NCBI GenBank assembly: GCA_027308685.1 | Contig: DAIDEE010000065.1 | Coordinates: forward strand, 1-64,000 | Direction of reading: 5' to 3' | From: Acidocella sp. | GTDB lineage: Bacteria > Pseudomonadota > Alphaproteobacteria > Acetobacterales > Acetobacteraceae | DNA length: 64,000 bases | Part shown: piece after piece, positions 18,396 to 27,746 of the stretch | Position numbering within the stretch: position 1 is the first letter of the stretch | Layout: every line of letters begins with the position of its first letter | Notes under the pieces: generated by a model | Databases searched by the model: none | What the model saw: only the letters and a program-made list of their open reading frames with translations | Told to the model about the DNA's origin: nothing | Program-made: the position numbers and the translations under genes

Positions 18396-19193
18396 CTAGT
18401 GCATATAAACGCCACCATCCACCACCAGAGTCTGGCCAGTCACAAAATCGCTGTCGCTTGCGCAGAAAAACGCCATGGCTCCAACCAAATCTTCCGGCAA
18501 CTGCGTCCGTGCTAGAGGACGCTTATTCGCTTTGCCCTCACGCATTGCCTTAATCTCTTCTGTAGCATTCTCTTCACTCAAAGTGCTGCCTGGCGCCAGG
18601 CAATTGACATTGATATTGTAAGCTCCAAGGTCATTCGCAAGTGACTTGGTCAACCCAAGCATACCAGCTTTGGAAGTCACATAATGTATCCGGCCGCCGG
18701 TCCCCTTAAACGCCGTGCCTGAGGCGATATTAATAATCTTCCCGTACCTCTGTGCCTTCATCACAGGTGCTACAGCCCGAACGGCTAACCACGAACCCTT
18801 CAGATTGACATTCATCATCCGGTCCCATTCATCGACACTTATCTCGTCAAATGGTAAACGTGACATCGGAATCGTTGCGAAAATCGCTGCATTATTTATC
18901 AGAATATCAATTCGACCAAACGCCTCTATCGTGTTGGAGACCATGTGAGCCAAACTCTCCTCATTCGAGACATCGACACGGAACCCAATTGACCTCCCCG
19001 CCCCTGGTCTCGCCGATAATGTTGCAGCCGATGTTTCCGCGGCCGGTCCATCAATATCTGCAATAACGACATGAGCACCTTCATCAGACAGACGTTGCGC
19101 ATAGGCTTTACCGATTCCATGAGCGCCACCCGTAACAATGGCAACGCGCCCAACCAGACGGCGACATATAAAATTTGCGATATCCGTGTTCAT
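18396..19193 (-). CDS. Short-chain dehydrogenase/reductase
   Basis: A 265-residue classical SDR: VTGGAHGIG nucleotide-binding motif near residue 20, ADIDG after beta-2 (an acidic residue favouring NAD), LINNAA, catalytic Ser in NIASG, Tyr-Lys in YVTSK and LVVDGG at the C-terminus. It oxidises or reduces an unidentified alcohol or ketone. It is the third gene of a minus-strand unit after the phosphotriesterase-like hydrolase and the aldehyde dehydrogenase (about 45 nt downstream of the latter). Its substrate is probably an intermediate of whatever compound that operon degrades. The 206 bp downstream, toward the ABC-F gene, contain no convincing gene. Confidence 0.85.
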   Translation of the reverse strand: MNTDIANFICRRLVGRVAIVTGGAHGIGKAYAQRLSDEGAHVVIADIDGPAAETSAATLSARPGAGRSIGFRVDVSNEESLAHMVSNTIEAFGRIDILINNAAIFATIPMSRLPFDEISVDEWDRMMNVNLKGSWLAVRAVAPVMKAQRYGKIINIASGTAFKGTGGRIHYVTSKAGMLGLTKSLANDLGAYNINVNCLAPGSTLSEENATEEIKAMREGKANKRPLARTQLPEDLVGAMAFFCASDSDFVTGQTLVVDGGVYMH

Positions 19194-19238
19194 GTCACGT
19201 CAATTCCCCAAACAGTTTTTTAACTAAAACCAAAAAAA

Positions 19239-20717
19239 CTACTGTAAGTGCGTAATGATGGATTTTTCCTGCGTATAGCTGAGCAGGTCAGACAGGTCGC
19301 CTTCTTTACCTAGCCCACTCATCTTATAGCCACCAAAGGGAACACCAGGTAAGCGGCCGCCAGCACCATTAATCCAAACCAAACCAGCCTGCATCAGCTT
19401 CGCTGTTCTATTGGCAAGCGTCAGGTCGTTCGTCCAGATATTTGCTGTGAGACCAAATTCTGTACCATTGGCTTGTTTGATTACAGTTTCATAGTCGCTC
19501 CATTTAAGAACACTAACCACCGGGCCGAAAATTTCTTCCCGTGCAATCCTCATCTCTGTCGTGACATCAGTAAACACAGTGGGTTCAATATAATAACCCT
19601 TGATAAACTGCGATGGTCGAACACCTCCAGTTAAAAGTTTAGCACCTTCGGTCTTGCCCGAGTCAATCAAACTCATGATCCTATCATAATGCTTCTTATG
19701 GTTGACAGGTCCAATAACTGTCGTCTCGTGGCGGGGATCTCCGACCTTCAGTTTCGCAACCCGTTCAACTAACTCAGCGATAAACTGATCATAAATTTTT
19801 TCATGCACAAATACCCGAGAATTAGACTGACAAGACTGCCCCATACTTCGCGCCAAGTTCATGCCTTTTATACAACCTCGCGTTGCCTTAGCGATATCAA
19901 CATCTGGAAATACAATCATCGGATTCTTACCGCCCAACTCGAGCGACAAGCGCTTCATATGCTCGGCTGCATCACGCATAATTGCTTGGCCAGTTGGTAC
20001 ACTTCCGGTGAATGCAACCCGCATGATCTCAGGATGTTTAACGATAGCCCGGCCCACTGTATGACCATAGCCAGTCACCACACTAATCAGACCTTTCGGA
20101 AAAATATCCATGGCCATTTCACCAAACTCTAGTGCCGACAGTGATGTTGTTTCACCTGGTTTCAAAATCACCGCATTGCCGGCGGCCAGACCAGGTGCCA
20201 CTTTCGCCGCGAACCGGTATGGATGATTAAACGGAATTATCCGTCCTACAACGCCAAATGCCTCACGCACCGTAAAGCACATAACATCATACGGTGTTTC
20301 AAATGAGGTACCCTTCAACTCTGAGGCCATATTCGCGAAATTTCGTATTTCAGCGGGAGCTTTTTTGGCATCTTCGATCATGCCTATCAGCGGATTACCC
20401 GAATCGACAACGTCAAGCATAGCAAAATGCTCAATTCGATTTTCCATTCGATCCGCTAATTCGTACATTTTTTTCTGTCGTTTAGCGGCACTAAAACTGC
20501 GCCATTCCGCAAAGGCCGCCTTACCGGCTTCAACGGCATCGGCTACGTCTGCATCTCCTCCGTCTGGCACCGTGGCGATCACCTCTTCATTTGAAGGGTC
20601 AATACTATCGATTGTTGTACCTACCTTGGAATCCCGCCACTCGCCTCCAACCAGCATCTTATATGCTTTTTTGTTTGTATCGGCTTTCTGTGCCGGGGTT
20701 ATTGCCAACTCACTCAT
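19239..20717 (-). CDS. NAD(P)-dependent aldehyde dehydrogenase
   Basis: A 492-residue ALDH-superfamily enzyme that oxidises an aldehyde to the acid. It shows the catalytic Glu in LELGGKNPMI, the catalytic Cys in MGQSCQSNSRVFVH (about 300), the cofactor-loop motif FTGSVPTGQAI and EEIFGPVVSV. General similarity is to betaine/lactaldehyde-type dehydrogenases, but the substrate is not determinable. It overlaps the end of the phosphotriesterase-like gene by 4 nt, so the two are translationally coupled. The unusual Ser-Gln-rich context of the catalytic Cys suggests a specialised subgroup. Confidence 0.87.
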   Translation of the reverse strand: MSELAITPAQKADTNKKAYKMLVGGEWRDSKVGTTIDSIDPSNEEVIATVPDGGDADVADAVEAGKAAFAEWRSFSAAKRQKKMYELADRMENRIEHFAMLDVVDSGNPLIGMIEDAKKAPAEIRNFANMASELKGTSFETPYDVMCFTVREAFGVVGRIIPFNHPYRFAAKVAPGLAAGNAVILKPGETTSLSALEFGEMAMDIFPKGLISVVTGYGHTVGRAIVKHPEIMRVAFTGSVPTGQAIMRDAAEHMKRLSLELGGKNPMIVFPDVDIAKATRGCIKGMNLARSMGQSCQSNSRVFVHEKIYDQFIAELVERVAKLKVGDPRHETTVIGPVNHKKHYDRIMSLIDSGKTEGAKLLTGGVRPSQFIKGYYIEPTVFTDVTTEMRIAREEIFGPVVSVLKWSDYETVIKQANGTEFGLTANIWTNDLTLANRTAKLMQAGLVWINGAGGRLPGVPFGGYKMSGLGKEGDLSDLLSYTQEKSIITHLQ

Positions 20718-21706
20718 TGCTCTATTCCAACTTTTGTAAGGTCATTTCGAATACAATAAATCTTCCGAGGATTGTCAGACATCATTACGTTAATCTGAGT
20801 TTCACTTATGCCACGCTGCCTGAGTAAAGGCAGAAATTCTGAAAAACTTGTTGCATAGCCCACACCACCGTTCGCCCGTAACCGAGACTTTCTGGCAATG
20901 TCGGAGGATAAAATTAATTGGTTGGATAGGCCGTTGTCGATCGCACGTACCACGATATCCGCCACCTGCTCGATCGTGGGTCCTTTTTTAAAACCTATTT
21001 GGTCGATGCCAATAAAAGCTCCACGCTCCGCAACTTTGAGAATCTCAGTGAAATTTTTCATCTTATGCAAGTGACTTATCAGAACATGTGATAAATCTAC
21101 GCCAGCATCTTCGAGCACATCCAACTGCCAAAGAGCTTGCTCAGGCTCTGTGGTATGGGTAACTATTGAAGTTCCGGTCATTATGGACGCCGCGGCAGCA
21201 GCTCGAAATATTTTCTCGAATATGCCACTCGGCTCTGTTTGATCAGTACCAATTTTAATCGTTCCGCAGCGCAGGTCTGTTTCACCAATACCTCTCGTGA
21301 TTTCGCCAATCATTATATCGCGTAAAGCTGCCAACGAATTTTTTATCGCAATGTCAGGGACAGTATCCCAGTAAAATCCCGTCGCACAAATCACATGCAA
21401 CCCTACTTGTTGAGAAATGCGCGCCAAAATTTTTGGGTTCCGGCCACCACCAGGAACACTCAAATCTGCTACCGCCTGTAACCCATATACGTCTTTCACA
21501 TAACGTAAATCATCAATGATGACCGATTCTTCATCGAGCGACAGAACATTATCCTCACCTTTGTTATGCGAGAGATCAATCTGCAGATGCTCGTGAGCAA
21601 GTATCGGTCCATCGGATAATTCGACATCACCAAAAATGGTTCTGATCAATCCTTGTACCCTCTCGTTTTCAAATGACAGGCCTTCGCACGCCCAGCACAA
21701 AAACAT
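20714..21706 (-). CDS. Phosphotriesterase-family amidohydrolase (lactonase-like)
   Basis: A TIM-barrel metallohydrolase of the phosphotriesterase (Php/PTE) family, 330 residues from the ATG used here. It has the metal ligands of AHEHLQID near the N-terminus, the strand-4 Lys region GTIKIGTD, His motifs THTTEP and LISHLHK, and Asp in LSSDIARKS. The C-terminal SDNPRKIY is usual for the family. Members hydrolyse lactones, phosphotriesters or related esters; with downstream aldehyde and alcohol dehydrogenases a lactone or ester substrate is plausible. The start is uncertain: a TTG at 21739 adds 11 residues, and neither has a clear ribosome site. It is the first gene of its operon. Confidence 0.82.
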   Translation of the reverse strand: MFLCWACEGLSFENERVQGLIRTIFGDVELSDGPILAHEHLQIDLSHNKGEDNVLSLDEESVIIDDLRYVKDVYGLQAVADLSVPGGGRNPKILARISQQVGLHVICATGFYWDTVPDIAIKNSLAALRDIMIGEITRGIGETDLRCGTIKIGTDQTEPSGIFEKIFRAAAAASIMTGTSIVTHTTEPEQALWQLDVLEDAGVDLSHVLISHLHKMKNFTEILKVAERGAFIGIDQIGFKKGPTIEQVADIVVRAIDNGLSNQLILSSDIARKSRLRANGGVGYATSFSEFLPLLRQRGISETQINVMMSDNPRKIYCIRNDLTKVGIEQ

Positions 21707-21739
21707 TGTGGCCAACAAGGTTTGTGGAACGTTGCCCAA

Positions 21740-22921
21740 CAGACACTTGAAGCTCTACCGCCCGCTTTTGCCATCCAGGCAAAATCTGTTCACATCGTCC
21801 ACTCTCATTTCCCAGCTGGATAAATCCAGGCATCGACCATTATTTTTATCATAAGTCTTAAGGTTAAACTTTATCGTGAGATGCGTCGCTGTTCAAACAG
21901 AGCACTTTTCACAAACCTCAGAAGTTCACACAGCGAACGATTGTTATATTATAAGGTTATTGAAGCATATTCTGCCTGTCAATGGTTCACATCTCTATTT
22001 ATTATTGGGCCTACAAAACCGGGCCGGAAATCATCCCGCCGATTCCGGTCACGCTACCAGAAATAAACGCCTTTTTGGCGTTGCTGATAGCCACCAACAT
22101 GCGGAGTGCCGGCGATCAGGCCAGTGTTGGTGAAACTGTCACTTTGGCTGGCATTGTTCAGAACGGCGTTAGTCTGGGCGCTGTTGCAACAGCCACGCGG
22201 GCCGCATGAGCGCTGAAATACGGCAGAAGCGCACCCACAACAATCAACGGGAGGATGGAAACTCCGGTCCGCACTACGGTACGCAAATGCCACCGGCCTC
22301 TCTATTCGGCCGTGTATCGTATAAATTCCATTATGGATTCTTTTTTCGAGCGTCAAAGTCTAAGTTAATGAACCGTTGACCATACCTTATTTGCAATAAT
22401 TATGGTCGAAACAATGGCGATTTCCAGGCCGATACCCAGCGAAAACCTGGGCAATTACGGCTGATCAGCAACAAATTAACAGCATTGAAATTTATCTGAT
22501 ATTTATGTTGTAAAATTGATACAATTCTCCAAATCGATCAAACGTCGTCCTACGAATGTGAATTTTCAATGCCCTGACGCTGGCCTGCGTGGAGGCATTA
22601 CGGCTCGAACCCAATGATCGCCCCTGACCAGTCTAACATCGGGCTAAATCTGCCGTCTCGTTCCTAAGTTCACGTTTAGATAAAAAATGTGAAGGTCAAC
22701 TAGGACTCTAGCCCCAAAACCATCATCTCGGCCTAATTCAAGGCGCTGACGCCAACCTCACAGGAAAGTGACGTCAACCCGTCCAGCACTTTACGTCGCG
22801 AAACATTGGACCCCGCCCCTCGATGCTGCAATGCATCATTAAATTGTTGTTGCAGGCGGGGGTTTCATAAATCATAATTTCTTTAGGGATCAAAGAATCC
22901 CAAAACACGAGAGGAAATACC
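21740..22921. other. Long intergenic region with possible relic of a small exported protein
   Basis: About 1.2 kb separates the divergent hydrolase operon and the Liv transporter operon. No intact gene was recognised. On the minus strand, about 22290 to 22010, one frame reads a signal-peptide-like SILPLIVVGALLPYFSAHAA followed by A/V/T-rich sequence and, after two stops, a hydrophobic segment ending GSVTGIGGMISGPVL. This looks like a decayed short exported or membrane protein but cannot be named. The last 250 bp are AT-rich and should contain the Liv promoter; GAGAGGAAA just before 22922 is the ribosome site of the first Liv gene. Confidence 0.4.
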
Positions 22922-24193
22922 ATGAAACAAACATCCAAACGCCGGGTGATACGGGCTCTTGGCGCGTTAGCAGCCACCACGGCGCTCACCGCCATAGCCA
23001 TGCAGCCTGTTCGTGCCGACACGCCGGCACCCATTGAAATCGGTATCACTGCCTCGCTTTCCACCATTCCAGGTGCTGCCATTGCCAATGCCGCCAAGCT
23101 CGCCATAGCCGACATTAACGCCAAAGGCGGCGTGAACGGACACCCGCTGGCGCTGGTGATCGAAGATAATCAGACGTCTGCCACCAATGCAGTCAGTTCG
23201 TTTCAACGCATGGTCAACCAGGACCATGTTGTTGCGGTCGTCGGTACGTGGATTTCTGAAGTCGCACTGGCGCTGGAACCATGGTCGGCGCGGCTGCACA
23301 TGCCGTTCCTGGTTACGGGGGCCGCCAGCAACGATATCTCAGCTTTCGTCCACAAGGATTACGCCGCCCATAAATACGTCTTTCATGCTTATTTTCCGTC
23401 AGCCTTCCTGGCTGAAGGCGTATGTGACCTCGCCCATGATGTGCTGGCGGATCAGTTGCACATGAAATCCGCGGTCGTGATCAGCGAAGACGCCGCCTGG
23501 ACCAAACCCCTGGATGCCGGCTATGCCGGTTGCCTGCCCGGTGCCGGACTGAAGGTTCTCAAAGAGATCCGGTTCTCGCCCGACACCGCCGATTTTACGC
23601 CGATCTTCCAGCAGGCCGAGGCGCTAAACCCAGACATTATTATCTCCGGCTGGGCACATGTTGGCGTGCAACCCACCGTACAATGGGCTGATCAAAAAGT
23701 ACCGGTGCCACTGGCGGGCATTAATGCCCAAGCCGGCAGTTCGGCCTTCTGGAAGGCCACCAATGGTGGAACCGAGGGAGTGATCACCACCAGCACCTCA
23801 GCACCTGGTGTGGCCAACACGCCGCTCACAATTCCCTTCACCGACGAATACCAAAAAGCCTATGGCATCTCGCCAGCTTACTCGGCGTACTCGACCTATG
23901 ACGCGATCCTGGCGCTGGCCACCGCGATGCAAGCCGAACATTCAACCAAACCGGATGCCATTGTCGCTGGATTGGAAAAAACCGACATCACCGGCACGCA
24001 GGGCCGTATTACGTTCCTCGGGCAGTCATCACCCTACACCCACGCCTTGCGCTTTGGCCCGGGCTACGTGACGGGTGTGGCCATTCAATGGCAAAGCGGC
24101 ACACAAAAATGCATCTGGCCAGCCAACCTTGCAAACGCCAAGCCAGAATTCCCGGGCTTTGTGAAGCTGCCCAAACTGGCCTCCGCAAACTAA
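22922..24193 (+). CDS. Liv-type ABC transporter substrate-binding protein
   Basis: A 423-residue periplasmic binding protein of the branched-chain amino acid/amide family. It has a basic N-terminus and hydrophobic signal peptide ending near ADT (about 33), then EIGITASLS, the conserved NAKGGVNGHPLALVIEDNQT and a type-I two-lobe fold. The ligand is not determinable; family members bind amino acids, amides, aromatic acids or urea. It opens an operon with two permeases and a fused ATPase. The neighbouring divergent hydrolase/ALDH/SDR operon makes a non-amino-acid substrate possible. A strong 14-bp hairpin follows the stop codon. Confidence 0.87.
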   Translation: MKQTSKRRVIRALGALAATTALTAIAMQPVRADTPAPIEIGITASLSTIPGAAIANAAKLAIADINAKGGVNGHPLALVIEDNQTSATNAVSSFQRMVNQDHVVAVVGTWISEVALALEPWSARLHMPFLVTGAASNDISAFVHKDYAAHKYVFHAYFPSAFLAEGVCDLAHDVLADQLHMKSAVVISEDAAWTKPLDAGYAGCLPGAGLKVLKEIRFSPDTADFTPIFQQAEALNPDIIISGWAHVGVQPTVQWADQKVPVPLAGINAQAGSSAFWKATNGGTEGVITTSTSAPGVANTPLTIPFTDEYQKAYGISPAYSAYSTYDAILALATAMQAEHSTKPDAIVAGLEKTDITGTQGRITFLGQSSPYTHALRFGPGYVTGVAIQWQSGTQKCIWPANLANAKPEFPGFVKLPKLASAN

Positions 24194-24208
24194 ACTGGCG
24201 TGCACCGC

Positions 24209-24243
24209 TTTACGGCAGAGCGTTCTTCGCGCTCTGCCGTAAA
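24209..24243 (+). promoter_or_regulatory. 14-bp perfect hairpin between binding protein and permease genes
   Basis: Arms TTTACGGCAGAGCG (24209-24222) and CGCTCTGCCGTAAA (24230-24243) pair perfectly around TTCTTCG. No T-tract follows, so it is more likely to stabilise the upstream message or partly reduce read-through than to be a full terminator. This is the usual way to make more binding protein than permease. Confidence 0.7.
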
Positions 24244-24293
24244 TACGGCTCTTTGGTCTAGCCACGCTTACACTCAGCGGAGTTTTCCGGTTG

Positions 24294-25169
24294 ATGTTAA
24301 TTCTGCAAATTCTGATCGATGGCTTTGCGATCAGTGCACTCTACGCTTTGGGTGCACTAGGATTTACGCTGATCTTCGGCGTCTCTGGCGTGCTCAATCT
24401 GGCGCATGGCGCGGTACTGGTCACCAGCGCGATGGTGGCCTGGTATGTCGGCACCAATGAAGCCGCCGGCGCTCTGGCCGGTGCTGCCAGCGGTATAGTG
24501 GCCGGCGTAATCACCTCCTTTGTCACCTACGCCGTGGTGGTACGCCCTATCCAACGTTCCAAAGCCATCCCTGAGGTTGAGCGCGAGCTGTTTGTTCTGA
24601 CCGGCACATTATTGTGGGGCGTAATGCTGCAAATTGGGCTCGGCTATATTTTTACCACCACACCCGTCACGGTGCATCAACTTGTATCAGGAACCGTGAA
24701 TATATTGGGTGTCAGAACGCCTACAAATGAAATCCTGATCGCGGTCATTTCATGGCTGACACTTGGCCTGTTGTGGCTGCTGGTCAACCGCACACCGGCG
24801 GGCAAGCGGTTGCTGGCGGCCTCGATCAATCCGCGCGGCCTCACACTTATGGGGGTTGAACTCGACCAGGTTCATCTGCTCGCCTGGGGAATTTACGGCG
24901 TCATCGCCGGAATTGCGGGCGTGCTGCTCGGCAGCTTTCTAGGAACCAGCTCCGCCTATATTCCCGCCCTCACTGGCACCGCCTTTTCAATCGTTGTCCT
25001 GGGTGGTTTAGGCAGCGTGACCGGAACGGTTATTGCGGCGTACGTGGTCGGCTACATCGAAACACTGACCGCCTATCTCATTTCGCCCTCACTGCGCGCG
25101 GTGCCGGCGCTAATTTTGCTGGTGCTCGTATTGTATTTTCGCCCACAGGGCATTCTGGGGCGCCGATGA
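24294..25169 (+). CDS. livH: Liv-type ABC transporter permease (LivH-like)
   Basis: A 291-residue inner-membrane protein with about eight hydrophobic helices. The N-terminal QILIDGFAISALYALGALGF, FGVSGVLNLAHGA and a late GTAFSIVVLGGLGSVTGT are the standard LivH landmarks. It forms the translocation pore with the LivM-like protein. A TTG at 24291 is directly before the ATG used. It overlaps the next gene by 4 nt. Confidence 0.88.
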   Translation: MLILQILIDGFAISALYALGALGFTLIFGVSGVLNLAHGAVLVTSAMVAWYVGTNEAAGALAGAASGIVAGVITSFVTYAVVVRPIQRSKAIPEVERELFVLTGTLLWGVMLQIGLGYIFTTTPVTVHQLVSGTVNILGVRTPTNEILIAVISWLTLGLLWLLVNRTPAGKRLLAASINPRGLTLMGVELDQVHLLAWGIYGVIAGIAGVLLGSFLGTSSAYIPALTGTAFSIVVLGGLGSVTGTVIAAYVVGYIETLTAYLISPSLRAVPALILLVLVLYFRPQGILGRR

Positions 25170-26077
25170 AAAATCAACGTATCATTGTTGCGATCGTACT
25201 CTTAGCCCTGGCGGCAGCGCCCTGGATCGGCATCTCCGACTACATCATTGGCGTCCTAACAATGATCTGTTTTTACGGCGTGTTTGCCATGTCGTGGGAT
25301 CTGCTCTTTGGCTATGCCGGGGAAGTTAATTTCGGCCCATCATTTCTTATCGGGCTAGGAGCCTACGGGGCTGGCCTCGCCGACGCCGACCTTGGCTTGC
25401 CCTTGCCGCTATGCGTGGCGCTGGGCACACTAGCGGCTGTTCTAGGCGGCTTGCTGCTGGCGATCCCGGCGTTGCGTCTGCGCGGCCCCTATTTCGGCTT
25501 GATCACCTTAGTCGCTGTTTTGCTGCTGCAGGACGCAATCGTGATTTTTGCCGGGACTACGGGCGGCGAAATCGGATTGTCGGTACCCGATATTTTATCG
25601 GTCAATGCCACGGTGAATTTTTATTATGCCCTCGGGTTGCTGGTGATTGCGGGAACAGTCCTTCTGACCGTTGCCAATTCTTCATTTGGCCTGATTTTGC
25701 AGGCCGCCGGGCAAGATGCGATTGAGGCACAGGCTCTGGGGTTCAATGTGGTCAAATATAAAATCGCGGCATTTGTGCTCAGCGCGTTTTTCTCAGGCCT
25801 GGCAGGTGCCATGCTGGTGTTCTACCTCGGCACCGCCTCAGTCGATGCGATGGTGGACATCGCGGTTGGCATTCAGGTGATCATCGCCGCAGTTTTGGGC
25901 GGACGCCGGACCATCATCGGCCCCGTTCTGGGTGCAGCATTTCTGATCGGTGCCGGAGAGATTTTACGCCCGCTTGGCCAAGTCTCCGGTGTGGTTGTCG
26001 CTGCAGTAGCGCTTGGCACGATTCTAATTTTCCCCAATGGATTTTTGGGATTATTGCGCGGGCGGCACAGCGCATGA
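25166..26077 (+). CDS. livM: Liv-type ABC transporter permease (LivM-like)
   Basis: A 303-residue polytopic permease. LivM features are FAMSWDLLFGYAGEVNFG near residue 45, LRLRGPYFGLITL near 108 and the cytoplasmic coupling segment AGQDAIEAQALGFNVVKYK. The C-terminus ends FPNGFLGLLRGRHSA. It pairs with LivH in the pore and overlaps both neighbours by 4 nt, so the whole unit is translationally coupled. Confidence 0.88.
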   Translation: MKNQRIIVAIVLLALAAAPWIGISDYIIGVLTMICFYGVFAMSWDLLFGYAGEVNFGPSFLIGLGAYGAGLADADLGLPLPLCVALGTLAAVLGGLLLAIPALRLRGPYFGLITLVAVLLLQDAIVIFAGTTGGEIGLSVPDILSVNATVNFYYALGLLVIAGTVLLTVANSSFGLILQAAGQDAIEAQALGFNVVKYKIAAFVLSAFFSGLAGAMLVFYLGTASVDAMVDIAVGIQVIIAAVLGGRRTIIGPVLGAAFLIGAGEILRPLGQVSGVVVAAVALGTILIFPNGFLGLLRGRHSA

Positions 26078-27543
26078 CGGGGCTGCTTGAAATCTCTGGC
26101 CTGACGAAACGTTTCGGCGGCTTGGTCGCCGTCAATGACGTATCATTCGACGTGCGGCCTGGTGAAATTCTTGGCCTCATCGGCCCCAATGGCTCGGGCA
26201 AATCCACCGTCATGAAGCTCATCATGGGGATTGAGCGCCCGAACGCTGGCAAAGTGCGGCTCAATGGCGTTAATCTCGCCGGCCGGCCCACGTATGAGAT
26301 TGCCCGGGCCGGAATTGGCATCGTATTTCAACACTCCCGCCCGCTACACCGCCAGACGGTATTGCAGAATATTCTACTGGGCTTACTACCTGACCGCCTG
26401 ACCGCCATGCGTGCTGGCGCGGACGCCATCGCGCACGCCACCGCCATCGCTGGGCGCGTAGGGCTAGGGCACGTACTGCAATGCCTGCCAGCAACATTGC
26501 CATTCGCCGACCTACGCCGCATGGAGCTGGCAAAAGCCATAGCCCGGAATCCGCTGGTGGTTCTAATCGACGAGCCATTCGCCGGACTAACCTCAGGCGA
26601 AGTGAAAGATTTCTCTGACCTGATCGTAAGCTTTCGCGATGAAGGCCGCGCCGTTCTACTGGTGGACCATAATGTAAAATCAGTTGCCGCCATGGTTGAC
26701 CGCGTGATCGCACTGTATCTCGGCGAGATCATTGCGCAGGGACATGCCGCAGATGTTATGGCTGATGAAACTGTCCGACGCGTTTACCTCGGCGGCGGCA
26801 TCACCACCCACGAACGGCCGGTGGCTATTTTTGCAAATACGCAACCAATCCTGGCAGTAAAAGATCTTTCAGTTTTCTATGGTAAAGCACAAGCACTTGA
26901 AAAAGTTGACCTTACCCTGCATCCAGGCGAATTTGTTTCTGTTGTCGGGTTAAATGGCGCGGGTAAAACCACCTTGTTCAATGCAATCTCGGGGTTTGTG
27001 GCGTACGACGGCGCCATTCACTGGCAAGGCCGCGCAAGGACAGGTCAATCCGCTGCCGCCATCGCCCGCGCCGGGCTCGTACACTGCCCCGAGACCCGTG
27101 AATTATTCGGGGACATGAGTGTTGCGGAAAATATCGCGCTAGGCGGACAATTTTTGCCAGGCCCTGAACGGCTTGAGCGACAAGCTTGGCTGTTCGAGCT
27201 TTTCCCGATTCTCAAAGCCCGGTTGCAACAATCCGCACGTACGCTCTCCGGCGGCGAGCAGCAAATGCTCGCCATAGCACGCGCGTTGATGATGAATCCG
27301 CAGTTACTAATTCTCGACGAACCAACCCTGGGTCTTGCACCCGTGATTCTCGGGCAACTTTCCGATGCGCTGAAATATTTGCGCGAACAAACCAACATCA
27401 CCATTCTCCTGGGCGAGCAAAACGTCACCTTCGCGCTCCCCCACGCTGACCGGGTATATGTGCTGGAACACGGAAGGATGATCTGGGAGGGCACACCCAC
27501 ACGCTTTGCCGGTGAGATGGCTGAGAATTTTCTGCAGGCATAA
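26074..27543 (+). CDS. Fused LivG-LivF ABC ATPase
   Basis: A single 489-residue polypeptide carries both ATPases of the transporter. The LivG-like half (about 1-245) has GPNGSGKST at 37-45, a degenerate signature LPFADLRRMELAKAIA and LIDEPFAGLT. The LivF-like half (about 262-489) has GLNGAGKTT near 292-300, TLSGGEQQMLAIARAL and LILDEPTLGLAP. Usually these are separate genes; here an unbroken linker near 245-262 joins them. It energises uptake by the LivHM pore. The fused gene is the last of the operon. Confidence 0.9.
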   Translation: MTGLLEISGLTKRFGGLVAVNDVSFDVRPGEILGLIGPNGSGKSTVMKLIMGIERPNAGKVRLNGVNLAGRPTYEIARAGIGIVFQHSRPLHRQTVLQNILLGLLPDRLTAMRAGADAIAHATAIAGRVGLGHVLQCLPATLPFADLRRMELAKAIARNPLVVLIDEPFAGLTSGEVKDFSDLIVSFRDEGRAVLLVDHNVKSVAAMVDRVIALYLGEIIAQGHAADVMADETVRRVYLGGGITTHERPVAIFANTQPILAVKDLSVFYGKAQALEKVDLTLHPGEFVSVVGLNGAGKTTLFNAISGFVAYDGAIHWQGRARTGQSAAAIARAGLVHCPETRELFGDMSVAENIALGGQFLPGPERLERQAWLFELFPILKARLQQSARTLSGGEQQMLAIARALMMNPQLLILDEPTLGLAPVILGQLSDALKYLREQTNITILLGEQNVTFALPHADRVYVLEHGRMIWEGTPTRFAGEMAENFLQA

Positions 27544-27630
27544 ACCCTGACCTCAACGGGGAGAACATCAGATTAACCACGAGTGGTCTGGTGTTCCGGC
27601 CTCCATCATCAGGTGCCGCAAGGCCTGGAT

Positions 27631-27644
27631 TTGATTTATGTCAA
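27631..27644 (+). promoter_or_regulatory. FNR/FixK-type site upstream of the bchE remnant
   Basis: TTGATTTATGTCAA has perfect TTGA-N6-TCAA half-sites and a one-base difference from TTGAT-N4-ATCAA. Its centre is about 61 bp before the bchE-like ATG. FNR-type control of bchE is known in purple bacteria, so this looks like a surviving regulatory site. Confidence 0.5.
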
Positions 27645-27698
27645 TGCGACGTACAATTTTGACCGTCAATTTATCTTGACATTTGGAATGACGTCACA

Positions 27699-27746
27699 AT
27701 GCGCATTCTTCTCATTCATCCAAATTATCACTCGGGTGGCGCCGAT
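27699..27746 (+). pseudogene. bchE: bchE 5' remnant (anaerobic Mg-protoporphyrin ester cyclase)
   Basis: The first 16 codons read MRILLIHPNYHSGGAD, the distinctive opening of BchE, the B12-binding radical-SAM cyclase that makes the fifth ring of bacteriochlorophyll. Similarity stops at codon 16 and the next bases belong to bchJ in another frame, so nearly the whole bchE gene has been deleted. The deletion joint falls around GGCGCCGATCC. The frame continues as nonsense to a stop near 27911. An FNR-type box remains upstream. Confidence 0.72.

Noticed and set aside
27639-27655. CrtJ/PpsR-type site (TGT...ACA) in front of the bchE remnant
   Set aside because: The spacing is 11 nt, not 12, and the inner bases do not match; the FNR-type box is the better reading of the same stretch.
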